Shown here one piece after another: positions 35,721-44,245 of a stretch of 64,000 nt of DNA (its first letter is position 1; each line of letters starts with the position of its first letter). This stretch comes from Rothia similimucilaginosa (GTDB taxonomy: Bacteria; Actinomycetota; Actinomycetes; Actinomycetales; Micrococcaceae): positions 62,001 to 126,000 of the forward strand of contig NZ_JAOVAM010000003.1 in the NCBI RefSeq assembly GCF_029850875.1, in the 5' to 3' direction. The position numbers and the translations under genes are program-made. The notes beneath the pieces were generated by a model. It had not been told where the DNA came from and did not search any database. It saw only the letters and a program-made list of their open reading frames with translations.

Positions 35721-36155
35721 TTAAGGTATATTTCCCTACCTTCCGGTACATGTGACCTCATCTCCCATGCACCCCCCGTAAGACCCCTATATTCTTTTCG
35801 CAGATTGAACATTTATCAAACACACAGAAGTGGACCATAAACCCCCTAGAAATCCGCCGTTCTGAAGATTTTATGGTTGTTTTATGGGGCTTTTCCTTTT
35901 TAAAACAACATTCTTTTCGGGTATATGCGTCCAAATGAAGACTCTCCCCTGGGTAAACCAATGACCCATACACCCAACTCGTGATGTATCTGAAAATATT
36001 CGAGTTTCAGAACCTGGAATTAACTATCAGAACCGCAATATTTCGGCAGTTTCACTGGAAGCGAGCCCAGGTTCCGGTCGCCTTCCACAAAAATGAGTCA
36101 GGTCACTTTTGGTGAAACACCACATTATCCGGTACTCTTCTAAACATGCGATCAA
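35721..36155. other. AT-rich intergenic stretch between lutA and lctP
   Basis: No gene supported: a 71-codon minus-strand frame (35758-35973) has no ribosome site or recognisable protein. The stretch includes a third palindrome, TGGTGAAACACCA (36110-36122), resembling but wider than the two lctP operators. Base composition is clearly lower in GC than the flanking genes. Confidence 0.45.
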
Positions 36156-36166
36156 TGGTCTGACCA
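36156..36166. promoter_or_regulatory. Distal FadR/LldR-type operator of lctP
   Basis: TGGTCTGACCA, a palindrome matching the TnGT-N3-ACnA class bound by FadR-family lactate regulators (LldR). It sits about 90 bases before the permease start and repeats at 36213. The regulator is probably the FadR-type gene downstream of lctP. Confidence 0.7.
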
Positions 36167-36212
36167 CATCCCCATGCAGGGAACAATGACTCGTTCCCCA
36201 CAGAATTATCTA

Positions 36213-36223
36213 TGGTCTGACCA
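36213..36223. promoter_or_regulatory. Proximal FadR/LldR-type operator of lctP
   Basis: Second exact TGGTCTGACCA, with shared flanks (A before, CA after). The two are 57 bp apart centre to centre, compatible with cooperative or looped binding. It lies 34 bases before the GTG start of lctP. Confidence 0.7.
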
Positions 36224-36257
36224 CACACAAAACACACCCTGAACCAAAGGAGTTCCA

Positions 36258-37931
36258 GTGGAAACTTATACCGCTGTAACCAATGCAGTGGGAGGTAGCC
36301 TCGGCCTCAGCGCGCTCGTGGCAACCATTCCCCTCCTCACCTTCTTTGTGATGCTACTGGGCGTTAAGGCACGCGCTCACTGGTCCGCACTCGTGGCACT
36401 GGCAGCATCCATCCTCGTAGCAGCGCTGGGCTTCCACATGCCCGCTGACCTCGCCGGTCTGAGCGCCGTCCGCGGTGGCATCTACGGCCTGGTCATCTGC
36501 TGGGTTATCCTCGGTGCAATCTGGTTCTACCAGCTCACCGTTCTCTCCGGCCGCTTTGAAGACCTGCGCCGCGTCTTCGACCGCCTCGGCGGCGGCGACC
36601 TGCGCATCCAGGCTATCCTCATCGCATTCTGCTTCGGCGGTCTGCTCGAGGCACTGGCTGGCTTCGGCGCTCCCGTTGCAATTACCGCAACCATGATTCT
36701 CGCCCTGGGCGTCAAGCCCCTCAAGGCTGCTATTACCGTTCTGCTCGCTAACACCGCCCCCGTGGCATTCGGCGCGGTTGCTGTCCCGATTACCACCGCA
36801 GCTGACGTTGGCGGCAAGGACGCACACGTTATCGCAACCATCGTTGGTCACCAGGCTCCGTTCCTGGCAATGCTCGTTCCGCTCATCCTGCTCGTCATCC
36901 TTGACGGTATGAAGGGTCTGAAGGACGCATGGCTGCCCGCACTGGTCATCGGTGTCTCCTTCGCAATTGCACAGTGGGTCACCGCTGCTACCCCCGCATA
37001 CAACCTGACCGACGTTGTTGCTTGCATCGTCTCCATGGGTGTTGCTGTTGTCTTCCTGCAGTTCTGGAAGCCGCGCGGCGTCGCAGGCGTTCGTGAACGC
37101 TACGGTCTGCCCGCACAGGCTGAAGAGAAGGAAGCTCTGCCCGCCGTTCGCGTCTGGATGGCACTGCTGCCCTACGTCATCGTCGTTGCAATCTTCGGTG
37201 TTGCTAACCTGCACGCTGGCCTGAAGGCATGGCTGAAGAGCTTCGTCATCAAGATTGATATCCAGGCTCTGAGCTCCCGCCTCGTCACCGCTGACGGCAA
37301 GCCCGTCAAGGACGCTGTCTACAACTTCGCGTGGATGTCCAACCCCGGCACCCTGCTGATCATCTCCGGTCTGGTTGTTGCTGTCGTCTACTTCTTCTTC
37401 AACGAGAAGGGCCGCTACGCCTTCAAGTTCCCGGCAATCTTCACCGAGTTCGGTTCCGTTGTCTACCGCATGCGTTGGTCCATCCTGACCATTGCTTCGG
37501 TTCTGGCACTGGCATACGTCATGAACTTCTCCGGTCAGACCATTGCTATGGGTACCTTCCTGGCAGGCCTGGGCACCGTCTACGCGTTCCTCGCACCGGC
37601 TCTGGGCTGGATCGGTACCGCTGTGACCGGTTCGGACACCAGCGCGAACGCACTGTTCGCCAAGCTGCAGGTGTCTGCTGCTGAGAACCTGCAGCACGCA
37701 GGTATCCACGGCGCAACCCCCGAGCTCATGCTGGCTGCTAACACCACCGGTGGTGTGGTCGGTAAGATGATCTCCCCGCAGTCGCTGGCTATTGCTGCTA
37801 CCTCCGTGGACATGGAAGGTAAGGAATCCGACATCCTCAAGGCTGTCCTCCCCTGGTCCTTCGCTATGCTCCTGTTCGTCTGCGTCCTGGTCTTCCTGCA
37901 GACCAACGTTCTGTCCTTCATGATTCCCTAA
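36258..37931 (+). CDS. lctP: L-lactate permease
   Basis: 557 residues, about fourteen TM helices, LctP/LldP family. Typical parts are GGLLEALAGFGAPVAITATMI, the ANTAPVAFGAVAVPITTAADV segment, the long loop near residue 285, WIGTAVTGSDTSANALFAKLQ and the C-terminal ANTTGGVVGKMISPQSLAIA. Takes up lactate with protons, feeding the divergent lutABC enzymes. GTG start at 36258 after AAAGGAG. Regulated through the upstream twin operators, most likely by the FadR-type gene 235 bases downstream. Confidence 0.95.
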   Translation: METYTAVTNAVGGSLGLSALVATIPLLTFFVMLLGVKARAHWSALVALAASILVAALGFHMPADLAGLSAVRGGIYGLVICWVILGAIWFYQLTVLSGRFEDLRRVFDRLGGGDLRIQAILIAFCFGGLLEALAGFGAPVAITATMILALGVKPLKAAITVLLANTAPVAFGAVAVPITTAADVGGKDAHVIATIVGHQAPFLAMLVPLILLVILDGMKGLKDAWLPALVIGVSFAIAQWVTAATPAYNLTDVVACIVSMGVAVVFLQFWKPRGVAGVRERYGLPAQAEEKEALPAVRVWMALLPYVIVVAIFGVANLHAGLKAWLKSFVIKIDIQALSSRLVTADGKPVKDAVYNFAWMSNPGTLLIISGLVVAVVYFFFNEKGRYAFKFPAIFTEFGSVVYRMRWSILTIASVLALAYVMNFSGQTIAMGTFLAGLGTVYAFLAPALGWIGTAVTGSDTSANALFAKLQVSAAENLQHAGIHGATPELMLAANTTGGVVGKMISPQSLAIAATSVDMEGKESDILKAVLPWSFAMLLFVCVLVFLQTNVLSFMIP

Positions 37932-38016
37932 TCTGAGGCTCACCCCTTAGAGAGTTCTTGAGGTGAAAGCCTCAAGGGCCGTAGGACATTCGCCCCGGTA
38001 TTTTCCGGTGGCCACG

Positions 38017-38057
38017 GCGGGGCGGCGAACCTTCTCGGTTCCGCCGCCCCGCTTTTT
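38017..38057 (+). terminator. Terminator after lctP
   Basis: GC-rich stem 38017-38031 with 38037-38052 (one bulge), loop TTCTC, and T5 at 38053-38057. Confidence 0.85.
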
Positions 38058-38087
38058 ATGTCCTGACCACTCAACGAATAGCCCGAA

Positions 38088-38116
38088 ATATCTCTGAATT
38101 AACTCTGAGATATCTC
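38088..38116. promoter_or_regulatory. Inverted repeats upstream of the FadR-type regulator
   Basis: ATATCTC (38088-38094) and GAGATAT (38107-38113) are inverted, the latter within the palindrome GAGATATCTC (38107-38116). They lie 50 bases before the regulator start and could be a promoter-linked operator. They do not match the TGGTCTGACCA element. Confidence 0.35.
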
Positions 38117-38165
38117 AGGCGCAGAGTATTTCTTTTCGTTATCCGCCTCGTTATCAGGAGAGATT

Positions 38166-39014
38166 ATGCCTCGTTCTTATGACGATACCCAGCCTGCTGA
38201 GGCGCCCCCTGCGGTTGACCGCCAGCCGATTCTGGCGGACCGCAGCTACAGCATCATCCTGGAGAACTTTGAGCGGCGCCTGCGCCTGGGTGAGCTGCGT
38301 GTGGGCGATAAGCTCCCCTCCGAGCGTGAGCTGGCGGCGCGGCACGGCATTTCCCGACCCTCAGTCCGTGAAGGTTTGAGGGTTCTGAACGCGCTGGGTC
38401 TGATTCGCTCCAGCACCGGTTCAGGCCCGAAGTCCGGTGCGATTATCATTTCGGAGCCGTCGGATGCACTCAGCTGGGCGCTACGCATGCACATTGCGAC
38501 CCGTAGCCTGCCGGTGAAGGACGTTGTCTCAACCCGTCTGCTACTGGAGGGCCCTGCGGCGCGTGCGGCGGCTGCCGCGCCGGACACCCCGGAGCGTGCG
38601 GCAGCGTTGGAGCGGGCGCGCGTACATCTGGCGGAGATGGATGAGCAGATCAGCGATGAGCGTTTCCATTTCTGCGATACGCGTTTTCACTATGAGCTGT
38701 CGAAGCTCGGCGGCAATATTGTGCTTGATACGGTTATTGACTCTCTGCACATGGCAACGATGAGTTATGTGCAGGAGGCGGTTCCTTTCCTGAAGGATTG
38801 GGAGGCGGTCAAGCGCACGTTGCAGCAGCAGCATTACGGCATTATTGAGGCGATTACCTCTCACGATGAGCAGGCGGCCTATGAGCGGGTGTGCGAGCAC
38901 ATTACGTGGTTTTATTCGCTGTCTGACCGTGCTGCGGAAGAGCGGGCGCGGCAGCATCCGGCGCGGGATATTCTGCACGAGGATTTGTGCCACGAGAACA
39001 TTCACGCCGGCTAG
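38166..39014 (+). CDS. FadR/GntR-family transcriptional regulator (probable lactate regulator)
   Basis: 282 residues. N-terminal winged HTH (LRVGDKLPSERELAARHGIS-RPSVREGLRVL) and a C-terminal all-helical FCD domain with ARLLLEG-like VVSTRLLLEGPAARAAA, DTRFHYELSKLGGN and HYGIIEAI, whose Asp/His residues bind a metal and a carboxylate ligand. Position next to lctP/lutABC and the FadR-class operators argue for lactate sensing (LldR/LutR type). ATG 38166 has AGGAGAG seven bases upstream. A very strong terminator follows. Confidence 0.88.
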   Translation: MPRSYDDTQPAEAPPAVDRQPILADRSYSIILENFERRLRLGELRVGDKLPSERELAARHGISRPSVREGLRVLNALGLIRSSTGSGPKSGAIIISEPSDALSWALRMHIATRSLPVKDVVSTRLLLEGPAARAAAAAPDTPERAAALERARVHLAEMDEQISDERFHFCDTRFHYELSKLGGNIVLDTVIDSLHMATMSYVQEAVPFLKDWEAVKRTLQQQHYGIIEAITSHDEQAAYERVCEHITWFYSLSDRAAEERARQHPARDILHEDLCHENIHAG

Positions 39015-39042
39015 GATGTGCCACTCAACCTCATAACCCCAC

Positions 39043-39100
39043 ATAGCTAAAGGGCGGTGCCCCGGAAGAATGACCTTCCGGGGCACCGCCCTTTAGCTAT
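39043..39100. terminator. 26-bp perfect inverted repeat between regulator and purC
   Basis: Positions 39043-39068 are exactly complementary to 39075-39100 around a six-base loop. The A/T ends give T-tails on both strands, so it should act as a bidirectional terminator for the two convergent genes. Unusually long and perfect for the region. Confidence 0.85.
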
Positions 39101-39132
39101 CTCAAAGACTTATTCGGTCCGAAATATTGAGT

Positions 39133-40059
39133 TTAGAACTTCGTGCCGGTCAGACGCTCATACGCCTCAACGTAACGGGCACGAGTCTTCTCCACAACCT
39201 CCTCAGGCAGGTGCGGCACGTTATCCGAACCGTCCCAACCCGCCTCCGGGGAACGCAGCCAGTCACGCACATACTGCTTATCGAAGCTCGGCTGTGCACG
39301 ACCCGGCTCGTACTGGGTCGCATCCCAGAAACGCGAAGAGTCCGGGGTCAGCACCTCATCACCCAGGGTGATTTCGCCGCGGTACGAATCGGTACCGAAC
39401 TCCATCTTGGTATCCGCCAGAATAATGCCCTGCTCGCGAGCAATCTTCTCGGCAGTGGTGTACAGGCTCAGGCTCAGCTCCTCCAGGCGCTCACCCACCG
39501 GCTGACCCACCTCAGCGTACAGCTCCTCACGGGTCACCAGCTCATCATGCTCACCCACCTCAGCCTTACCGGTCGGAGTGAAAATCGGGGTGTCCAGGCG
39601 GGAACCATCCACCAGACCCGCAGGCAGCTTTACACCAGCAATCTCACCGGTCTCGTTATACGCCGCCAAACCCGAACCAGTCAGGTAACCACGCACAATG
39701 CACTCCACCGGGAACATATTCAGCGAACGGCAAATCATAGCTCGACCAGCCACAACATCCGGAACGTCAGTGGACAGCACGTGGTTCGGGACCTGCTTGA
39801 GCTGCTCAAACCACCACAGGGACATCTGAGTCAGAATCTTGCCCTTATCCGGGATCTCGGTAGGCAGAATACGGTCAAAAGCGCTAATACGGTCCGAGGC
39901 AACAACCATGACCGAACCGGCACGCAGCTCAGCGTCATCATTGACGGTCAAGCCGGTAGCGTCAAAACGTTCCTCATTCGGAACGTACAGGTCGCGGACC
40001 TTGCCGGAATAAATGTGAGTCCAGCCCGGGATTTCCACGGGGTTAGAACGAGAAGTCAT
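39133..40059 (-). CDS. purC: SAICAR synthetase
   Basis: 308 residues, purine biosynthesis step joining CAIR and aspartate. Motifs: IYSGKVRDLY at the ATP site, VVASDRISAFDRILPTEIPDKG, the VECIVRGYLTGSG signature and LADTKMEFG. ATG 40059 is chosen because ATCAGGAGAAATT precedes it; the longer frame to 40098 has no site. It is 175 bases downstream of purD on the same strand but behind a hairpin, so the two may be separate transcripts. Confidence 0.95.
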   Translation of the reverse strand: MTSRSNPVEIPGWTHIYSGKVRDLYVPNEERFDATGLTVNDDAELRAGSVMVVASDRISAFDRILPTEIPDKGKILTQMSLWWFEQLKQVPNHVLSTDVPDVVAGRAMICRSLNMFPVECIVRGYLTGSGLAAYNETGEIAGVKLPAGLVDGSRLDTPIFTPTGKAEVGEHDELVTREELYAEVGQPVGERLEELSLSLYTTAEKIAREQGIILADTKMEFGTDSYRGEITLGDEVLTPDSSRFWDATQYEPGRAQPSFDKQYVRDWLRSPEAGWDGSDNVPHLPEEVVEKTRARYVEAYERLTGTKF

Positions 40060-40187
40060 GAGAATTTCTCCTGATGAGGTGGTGTGATGTGGATGCAAAA
40101 AGTCTGTGTAATTACAATACCGCGACAGGCGCGGCTACCGATAGTGCCATCAGTCATCAATACGGCACAATCTTGAGGCAAAGAAGC

Positions 40188-40223
40188 GACCGGCTCCCCC
40201 ACCCTCAAGCGGGGAAGCCGGTC
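40188..40223 (-). terminator. Hairpin downstream of purD
   Basis: GACCGGCTCCCCC (40188-40200) pairs with GGGGAAGCCGGTC (40211-40223) with one mismatch, directly after the purD stop. Confidence 0.6.
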
Positions 40224-40234
40224 ACATTAAGGTT

Positions 40235-41518
40235 TTAGCTACGCGGAGCGGGAATGTGGATGCGGTTCTCCACAGCCTTCAACGCGATATCGGTACGGTA
40301 CTGTGCGCCAGCCCAAGAGATAGCGCGAACACCCTCGTAGGCAGCGTTACGGGCAGCAGCCAAGTCATCGCCGAGAGCAACAACAGCCAGCACACGACCG
40401 CCAGCAGTCAGCACACCCTCCTCGGATGCGGCAGTGCCCGCGTGAATCACGTGCACGCCCTCCAGAGCGTTCGCCTCATCCAGACCGGAGATGACGTCAC
40501 CCTTGCGGGGAGTGTCCGGGTAGTTCTCGGCAGCCATGACCACGTCAACTGCGGTGCGGGGATCCCAATCCAGCTCGGTACCCTCAGAAATTTCACCGCG
40601 AGCAGCCGCACGCAGCAGCTGACCCAGCGGGGTACGCAGACGCGCCAGAACCGCTTGGGTTTCCGGGTCGCCAAAGCGGGCGTTGAACTCGATAACGCGC
40701 ACGCCGCGGCTGGTCACGGCCAGGCCGCAGAAGAGCACGCCCACGAACGGGGTGCCGCGCTCAGCCATACGAGCCACGGTCGGGCGGGCAACCTTCTCCA
40801 CAACCTCCTGCACGAAGCCCTCGGGCAGCCAAGGGAGCGGGGTGTAGGCGCCCATACCGCCGGTGTTCGGGCCTTCATCGTTGTCAAAAATGCGCTTGAA
40901 GTCCTGAGCCGGGGACAGCGGCAGAACATTCTTACCGTCAGAGATGACGAAGAGGGACACCTCGGGGCCGTCCAGGAACTCTTCGATGACCACGGTGCCG
41001 CCAGCGTTGAAACAAGCCTGAGCGTGCTCCAGTGCCGCGGTGCGGTCCTCGGTCACCACAACGCCCTTACCCGCAGCCAGGCCGTCGTCCTTCACCACGT
41101 AGGGCGCACCGAACTCGTCCAGGGCAGCCTGCGCCTCAGCGGCATTCGTTGCCACGTAAGCACGAGCAGTCGGCACGGAAGCCTCTTCCATGACCTGCTT
41201 TGCAAAAGCCTTGGAACCTTCCAGCTGTGCAGCAGCTGCAGAGGGGCCGAAAACGTCAAAACCCGCCTCACGCAGTGCGTCAGAAACACCTGCGACCAAG
41301 GGCGCCTCCGGGCCAATAACAACCAGGTCGGCGTTCAGCTCACGTGCCAGGGCGGTTGCCTGAGCGGGGTCATTCGCATTAATTGCGTAGACGGGAACAT
41401 CCTGGGCGATGCCGGCATTGCCGGGGGCGCTGTGCACCTCAGTTACCTCAGGGTCGCGCAGAAGCGCTCGGATAATTGCATGTTCGCGGCCGCCGGGGCC
41501 CAGTACCAAAACCTTCAT
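40235..41518 (-). CDS. purD: Phosphoribosylamine-glycine ligase (GAR synthetase)
   Basis: 427 residues, ATP-grasp enzyme of purine synthesis. It opens [19 protein letters not shown], followed by [17 protein letters not shown], the ATP-grasp [13 protein letters not shown] loop, [17 protein letters not shown] and the metal site [17 protein letters not shown]. The ATG at 41518 matches the family start; the upstream ribosome site is weak and a longer frame to 41587 is unlikely. Adjacent to purC. Confidence 0.95.
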   Translation of the reverse strand: MKVLVLGPGGREHAIIRALLRDPEVTEVHSAPGNAGIAQDVPVYAINANDPAQATALARELNADLVVIGPEAPLVAGVSDALREAGFDVFGPSAAAAQLEGSKAFAKQVMEEASVPTARAYVATNAAEAQAALDEFGAPYVVKDDGLAAGKGVVVTEDRTAALEHAQACFNAGGTVVIEEFLDGPEVSLFVISDGKNVLPLSPAQDFKRIFDNDEGPNTGGMGAYTPLPWLPEGFVQEVVEKVARPTVARMAERGTPFVGVLFCGLAVTSRGVRVIEFNARFGDPETQAVLARLRTPLGQLLRAAARGEISEGTELDWDPRTAVDVVMAAENYPDTPRKGDVISGLDEANALEGVHVIHAGTAASEEGVLTAGGRVLAVVALGDDLAAARNAAYEGVRAISWAGAQYRTDIALKAVENRIHIPAPRS

Positions 41519-41571
41519 GCTACTCAGGGTACCCGCTATCACACTAAAAATGTGAGCTGGGCACATTAAAA

Positions 41572-41631
41572 ATGCGGCTCTTCTCATCGAACGGCACGCT
41601 CAAAAGAATGCCTATCAGAGAAGAACCGCAT
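41572..41631 (-). terminator. Hairpin between SemiSWEET gene and purD
   Basis: A 14-bp arm at 41572-41585 pairs with 41618-41631 with two central mismatches; the loop is 32 bases. Possible terminator of the SemiSWEET transcript. Confidence 0.4.
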
Positions 41632-41672
41632 CAGGTGAGTATTCACCACAACATAGGTGGCTTTGATTCGGG

Positions 41673-42011
41673 TTAGACCAATGCTGTCACAGCTGCAAGA
41701 CCACCAAAAACAATACCGGGGGCATTAGCGATGACAATTGGAATGTCCTTCTTGGGGCGCCACAGGCCGTACAGCATCCATAGAGTGCAGTTGATAGCGG
41801 CTACCAGAGGCTGAATCCAGTCGCCCTTGTGGCCGTTCAGGTTACCGATAATCTGCGGGAAGTAGAAGACATACATGAGCACGGCAGCAATCGAAGCAGC
41901 TCGCGCGAGAATGGGGAAAAACTTGGCGTGAAATTCAGATTCAGCGCTCATGCCGTTTTTTTCTGCGGTGTTCTTAGGGGTGGTGGAAGAAGAGTAGTTC
42001 CGCTCTGCCAT
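41673..42011 (-). CDS. SemiSWEET/PQ-loop family small sugar transporter
   Basis: 112 residues with a polar 28-residue N-terminus, then three TM helices: ASIAAVLMYVFYFPQIIGNL with the PQ motif, WIQPLVAAINCTLWMLYGLW, and a third helix IVIANAPGIVFGGLAAVTAL. This triple-helix bundle is the SemiSWEET half-transporter, which dimerises to move sugars. Conserved Asn and Trp of the family are visible. A start at Met21 is possible but lacks a ribosome site. Cargo unknown. Confidence 0.85.
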   Translation of the reverse strand: MAERNYSSSTTPKNTAEKNGMSAESEFHAKFFPILARAASIAAVLMYVFYFPQIIGNLNGHKGDWIQPLVAAINCTLWMLYGLWRPKKDIPIVIANAPGIVFGGLAAVTALV

Positions 42012-42422
42012 AAAGTTACCTATTCCTGATGATTTAATGTGCGTATTATCTGAGGCTGTCGTTCTCGCAAACAGTGGAGACGTAGATGATGGGAGAATCT
42101 GTTCTGGGTGGCACCAGGATACGTGGCGTTAGGAAGGGGCCGCTCCCATGTTGAGAGGCATGCGCAGACTTCTACGGGCATACTCCACGAATATTCTATT
42201 CCCCCATGCTAAATACCACCGATCAACATGAGAGATATCACGCATATAGCTCACTGCCAGCCCAAAAATATCACGTAACCATACAAAAATAAGGATGAAT
42301 CCGCCCCGCCCTTACAGGCAACGTTCTGCACGGAAATATTTGCGGGGATACCATTCTGAGCCGCCTTATACACGTAAAACCGCGCACATAAGGCAGAACA
42401 ATACACCCCTTAAACTAGAAGA
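42012..42422. other. Intergenic region between SemiSWEET and asparaginase genes
   Basis: 411 bases with two divergent promoters implied. The asparaginase end is AT-rich, with CTAGAAG just before its ATG. I found no strong palindrome, RNA structure or gene. Confidence 0.4.
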
Positions 42423-43550
42423 ATGACCAACAGCACCACTCCACAGGCAACCACTCCCACCACCTGCCAGAGCAGCGCCTTCGACGTAGAACTCGCGCAA
42501 CTCACCCGCAACAACCTCATTGAGGCACGACACCGCGGCCGCCTCATCCTCCTCAGCCCCGATGGCGATGTGCAGCTTGCCCTCGGTGATATTCACGAAC
42601 CATTCTTCCTCCGTTCCGCCGCCAAACCGTTGCAGGCCATTGGATCCATGAAGGCGGGCGCACCCCTGCGCGGTTCCCAGGTCGCCATCGCCTGCGGATC
42701 GCACCGCGGCACCTTCGAGCAGATGCGTGCCGTGCAGGACGTACTCACCCAGGGCAGCACCGAAACCAACCCGCTCACCCCGGAAAACCTGGCACTCGAG
42801 CCCATGTTCCCTGCCGATAAGCAGGCACGCCAGGCAATGACTCAGGCGAACCTCGCTGCTACTGCCCTGGCGCACCCCTGCTCCGGCAAGCACGCCGCAT
42901 TCCTGTGGGCGTGCACCGCCAAGCTTGAGCGTGGCGACCTCGAAGAGGGCTCGCAGAACTGGATCCTGCACAACTACCTCGACCCCGCACACCCGCTACA
43001 GCAGGTCATCACCGAAGAAATTGAAGCGTTCACCAGCGAGCCGGTAGCCGCCATCGGCGTTGACGGATGTGGCGCACCCGTGCACGCCGTCTCCTTGGTC
43101 GGTGCCGCACGCGCCTACTCAACCCTCGGCTCGGCAATCCGCAACCTCGGGGCGGATGCGCGCGCCTCCACGGTCGCTACCGCCATGGTGGATTACCCCG
43201 AACTGATCCAGGCACCCGGCTCCCCCGACACCGTGCTCAGCGAAGAGCTGGACGCAATCGTCAAGGGCGGCGCGGAGGGCGTGCTCTGCATTGGTCTGCG
43301 TTCGGGCGCGTCCGTGGTGGTAAAGATGAGCGACGGTTCGCACCGCGCCATGTACGCCGTGGCTCTGCGTGCTCTTGCTGCTGGCGGCTACCTGAGCGCC
43401 GAGGAATGCGAGCGCCTACTCACGCTGGTGGTTGGCTCGGTGACCGGCGGCTATGTGGATGGCAAGCCGGTTGTAGTGGGCGAGCTTCGTGTGCACGAGG
43501 AGCTCTTTACCCGCGAGAATCTGGCTCCCAGCGCCCCGGAAGGGAACTAG
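42423..43550 (+). CDS. Asparaginase, AnsA/Rhizobium-etli type II-like
   Basis: 375 residues of the COG4448 asparaginase family, unrelated to the E. coli enzymes. Motifs: ELAQLTRNNLIEARHRG, PFFLRSAAKPLQAIGSM with the catalytic Ser-Lys pair, VAIACGSHRGT, HPCSGKHAAFLW and GVDGCGAPVHAVSL. Hydrolyses asparagine to aspartate and ammonia. Start ATG 42423 follows TAGAAG. The following sterol-carrier-like gene starts three bases after its stop, so they form an operon leading to purF. Confidence 0.88.
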   Translation: MTNSTTPQATTPTTCQSSAFDVELAQLTRNNLIEARHRGRLILLSPDGDVQLALGDIHEPFFLRSAAKPLQAIGSMKAGAPLRGSQVAIACGSHRGTFEQMRAVQDVLTQGSTETNPLTPENLALEPMFPADKQARQAMTQANLAATALAHPCSGKHAAFLWACTAKLERGDLEEGSQNWILHNYLDPAHPLQQVITEEIEAFTSEPVAAIGVDGCGAPVHAVSLVGAARAYSTLGSAIRNLGADARASTVATAMVDYPELIQAPGSPDTVLSEELDAIVKGGAEGVLCIGLRSGASVVVKMSDGSHRAMYAVALRALAAGGYLSAEECERLLTLVVGSVTGGYVDGKPVVVGELRVHEELFTRENLAPSAPEGN

Positions 43551-43552
43551 TT

Positions 43553-44005
43553 GTGGCGATTCGGCGTAAGACCAGCGAGGAAGCGGGCATGGCGGCGGTG
43601 CACGAAGTGCGTGCCTTCTTTGAGGCGCAGTGTGCGGCAGTCGGTGAGCTTGCAGATGTGCATGCCCGAGGTGAGTACCTGCTGAACAGCCCCGAGGTAG
43701 AGCAGGCGTTTGCCGCTCTCCCCCGTTCAGTGCGTACGACCTTTGTGCGCTTCACCCTGGAGGAGCTGGCAACCCTCGCCCCTGGCAATAGCGTGGAGGT
43801 GCGTGTGCCCCCGCTGGGTGTGACCCAGTGCGTGGCGGGTCCTCGACATACGCGCGGCACTCCCCCGTCCGTGGTGGAGGCGCGTCCGCTCGTGTGGGCG
43901 GCACTGGTTCTGGGTGCCTGTTCGTGGGCGCAGGCGGTAGGTGCCGGTACGCTCGATGCGTCGGGTGAGCGTAGTGATCTTTCGGGTTTGTTGCCGCTCT
44001 TCTAG
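43553..44005 (+). CDS. Sterol-carrier-family conserved protein
   Basis: 150 residues starting at a GTG with GGAAGGGA upstream. The central part (LATLAPGNSVEVRVPPLGVTQCVAGPRHTRGTPPSVVE) and the following WAALVLGACSWAQAVGAG match the actinobacterial SCP-like family found before purF (Rv0807 in M. tuberculosis). No known enzymatic residues. The protein ends in RSDLSGLLPLF. Function unknown; the link with purF is positional. Confidence 0.7.
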   Translation: MAIRRKTSEEAGMAAVHEVRAFFEAQCAAVGELADVHARGEYLLNSPEVEQAFAALPRSVRTTFVRFTLEELATLAPGNSVEVRVPPLGVTQCVAGPRHTRGTPPSVVEARPLVWAALVLGACSWAQAVGAGTLDASGERSDLSGLLPLF

Positions 44006-44125
44006 AATTTGCTACGAGCCAGCAGGTCCACGCAGTCTTCGTGATTTGGCGTATTTGGTGCCTGTTCTAGTGGTCCATCCTGAGGTATTTAGCGTATCCT
44101 TCACCGCATCGGCTCCGAAACCCGG

Positions 44126-44131
44126 TACACT
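44126..44131 (+). promoter_or_regulatory. Possible -10 box of purF
   Basis: TACACT at 44126-44131 is a good actinobacterial -10 match; a start of transcription near 44138 would leave about 108 untranslated bases before the TTG, or only a few before the GTG at 44144. No clear -35 is seen. Confidence 0.35.
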
Positions 44132-44245
44132 TTTAAAGGTCTGGTGTATGCTACGGCACACACGGGCAGGTGTGAGTGCGGCAACACGCCCTCATCTTGC
44201 GCTTGCACAGACGCATCCGCAGTCCCAACGTCGAAAAGAAGTGAA

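Noticed and set aside
35758-35973. 71-codon minus-strand frame with several cysteines
   Set aside because: No ribosome site, low-GC intergenic context and no resemblance to any protein family.
36354-37943. Long antisense frame across lctP
   Set aside because: Gln/Asp/Cys-rich shadow of the permease frame; lctP is strongly supported.
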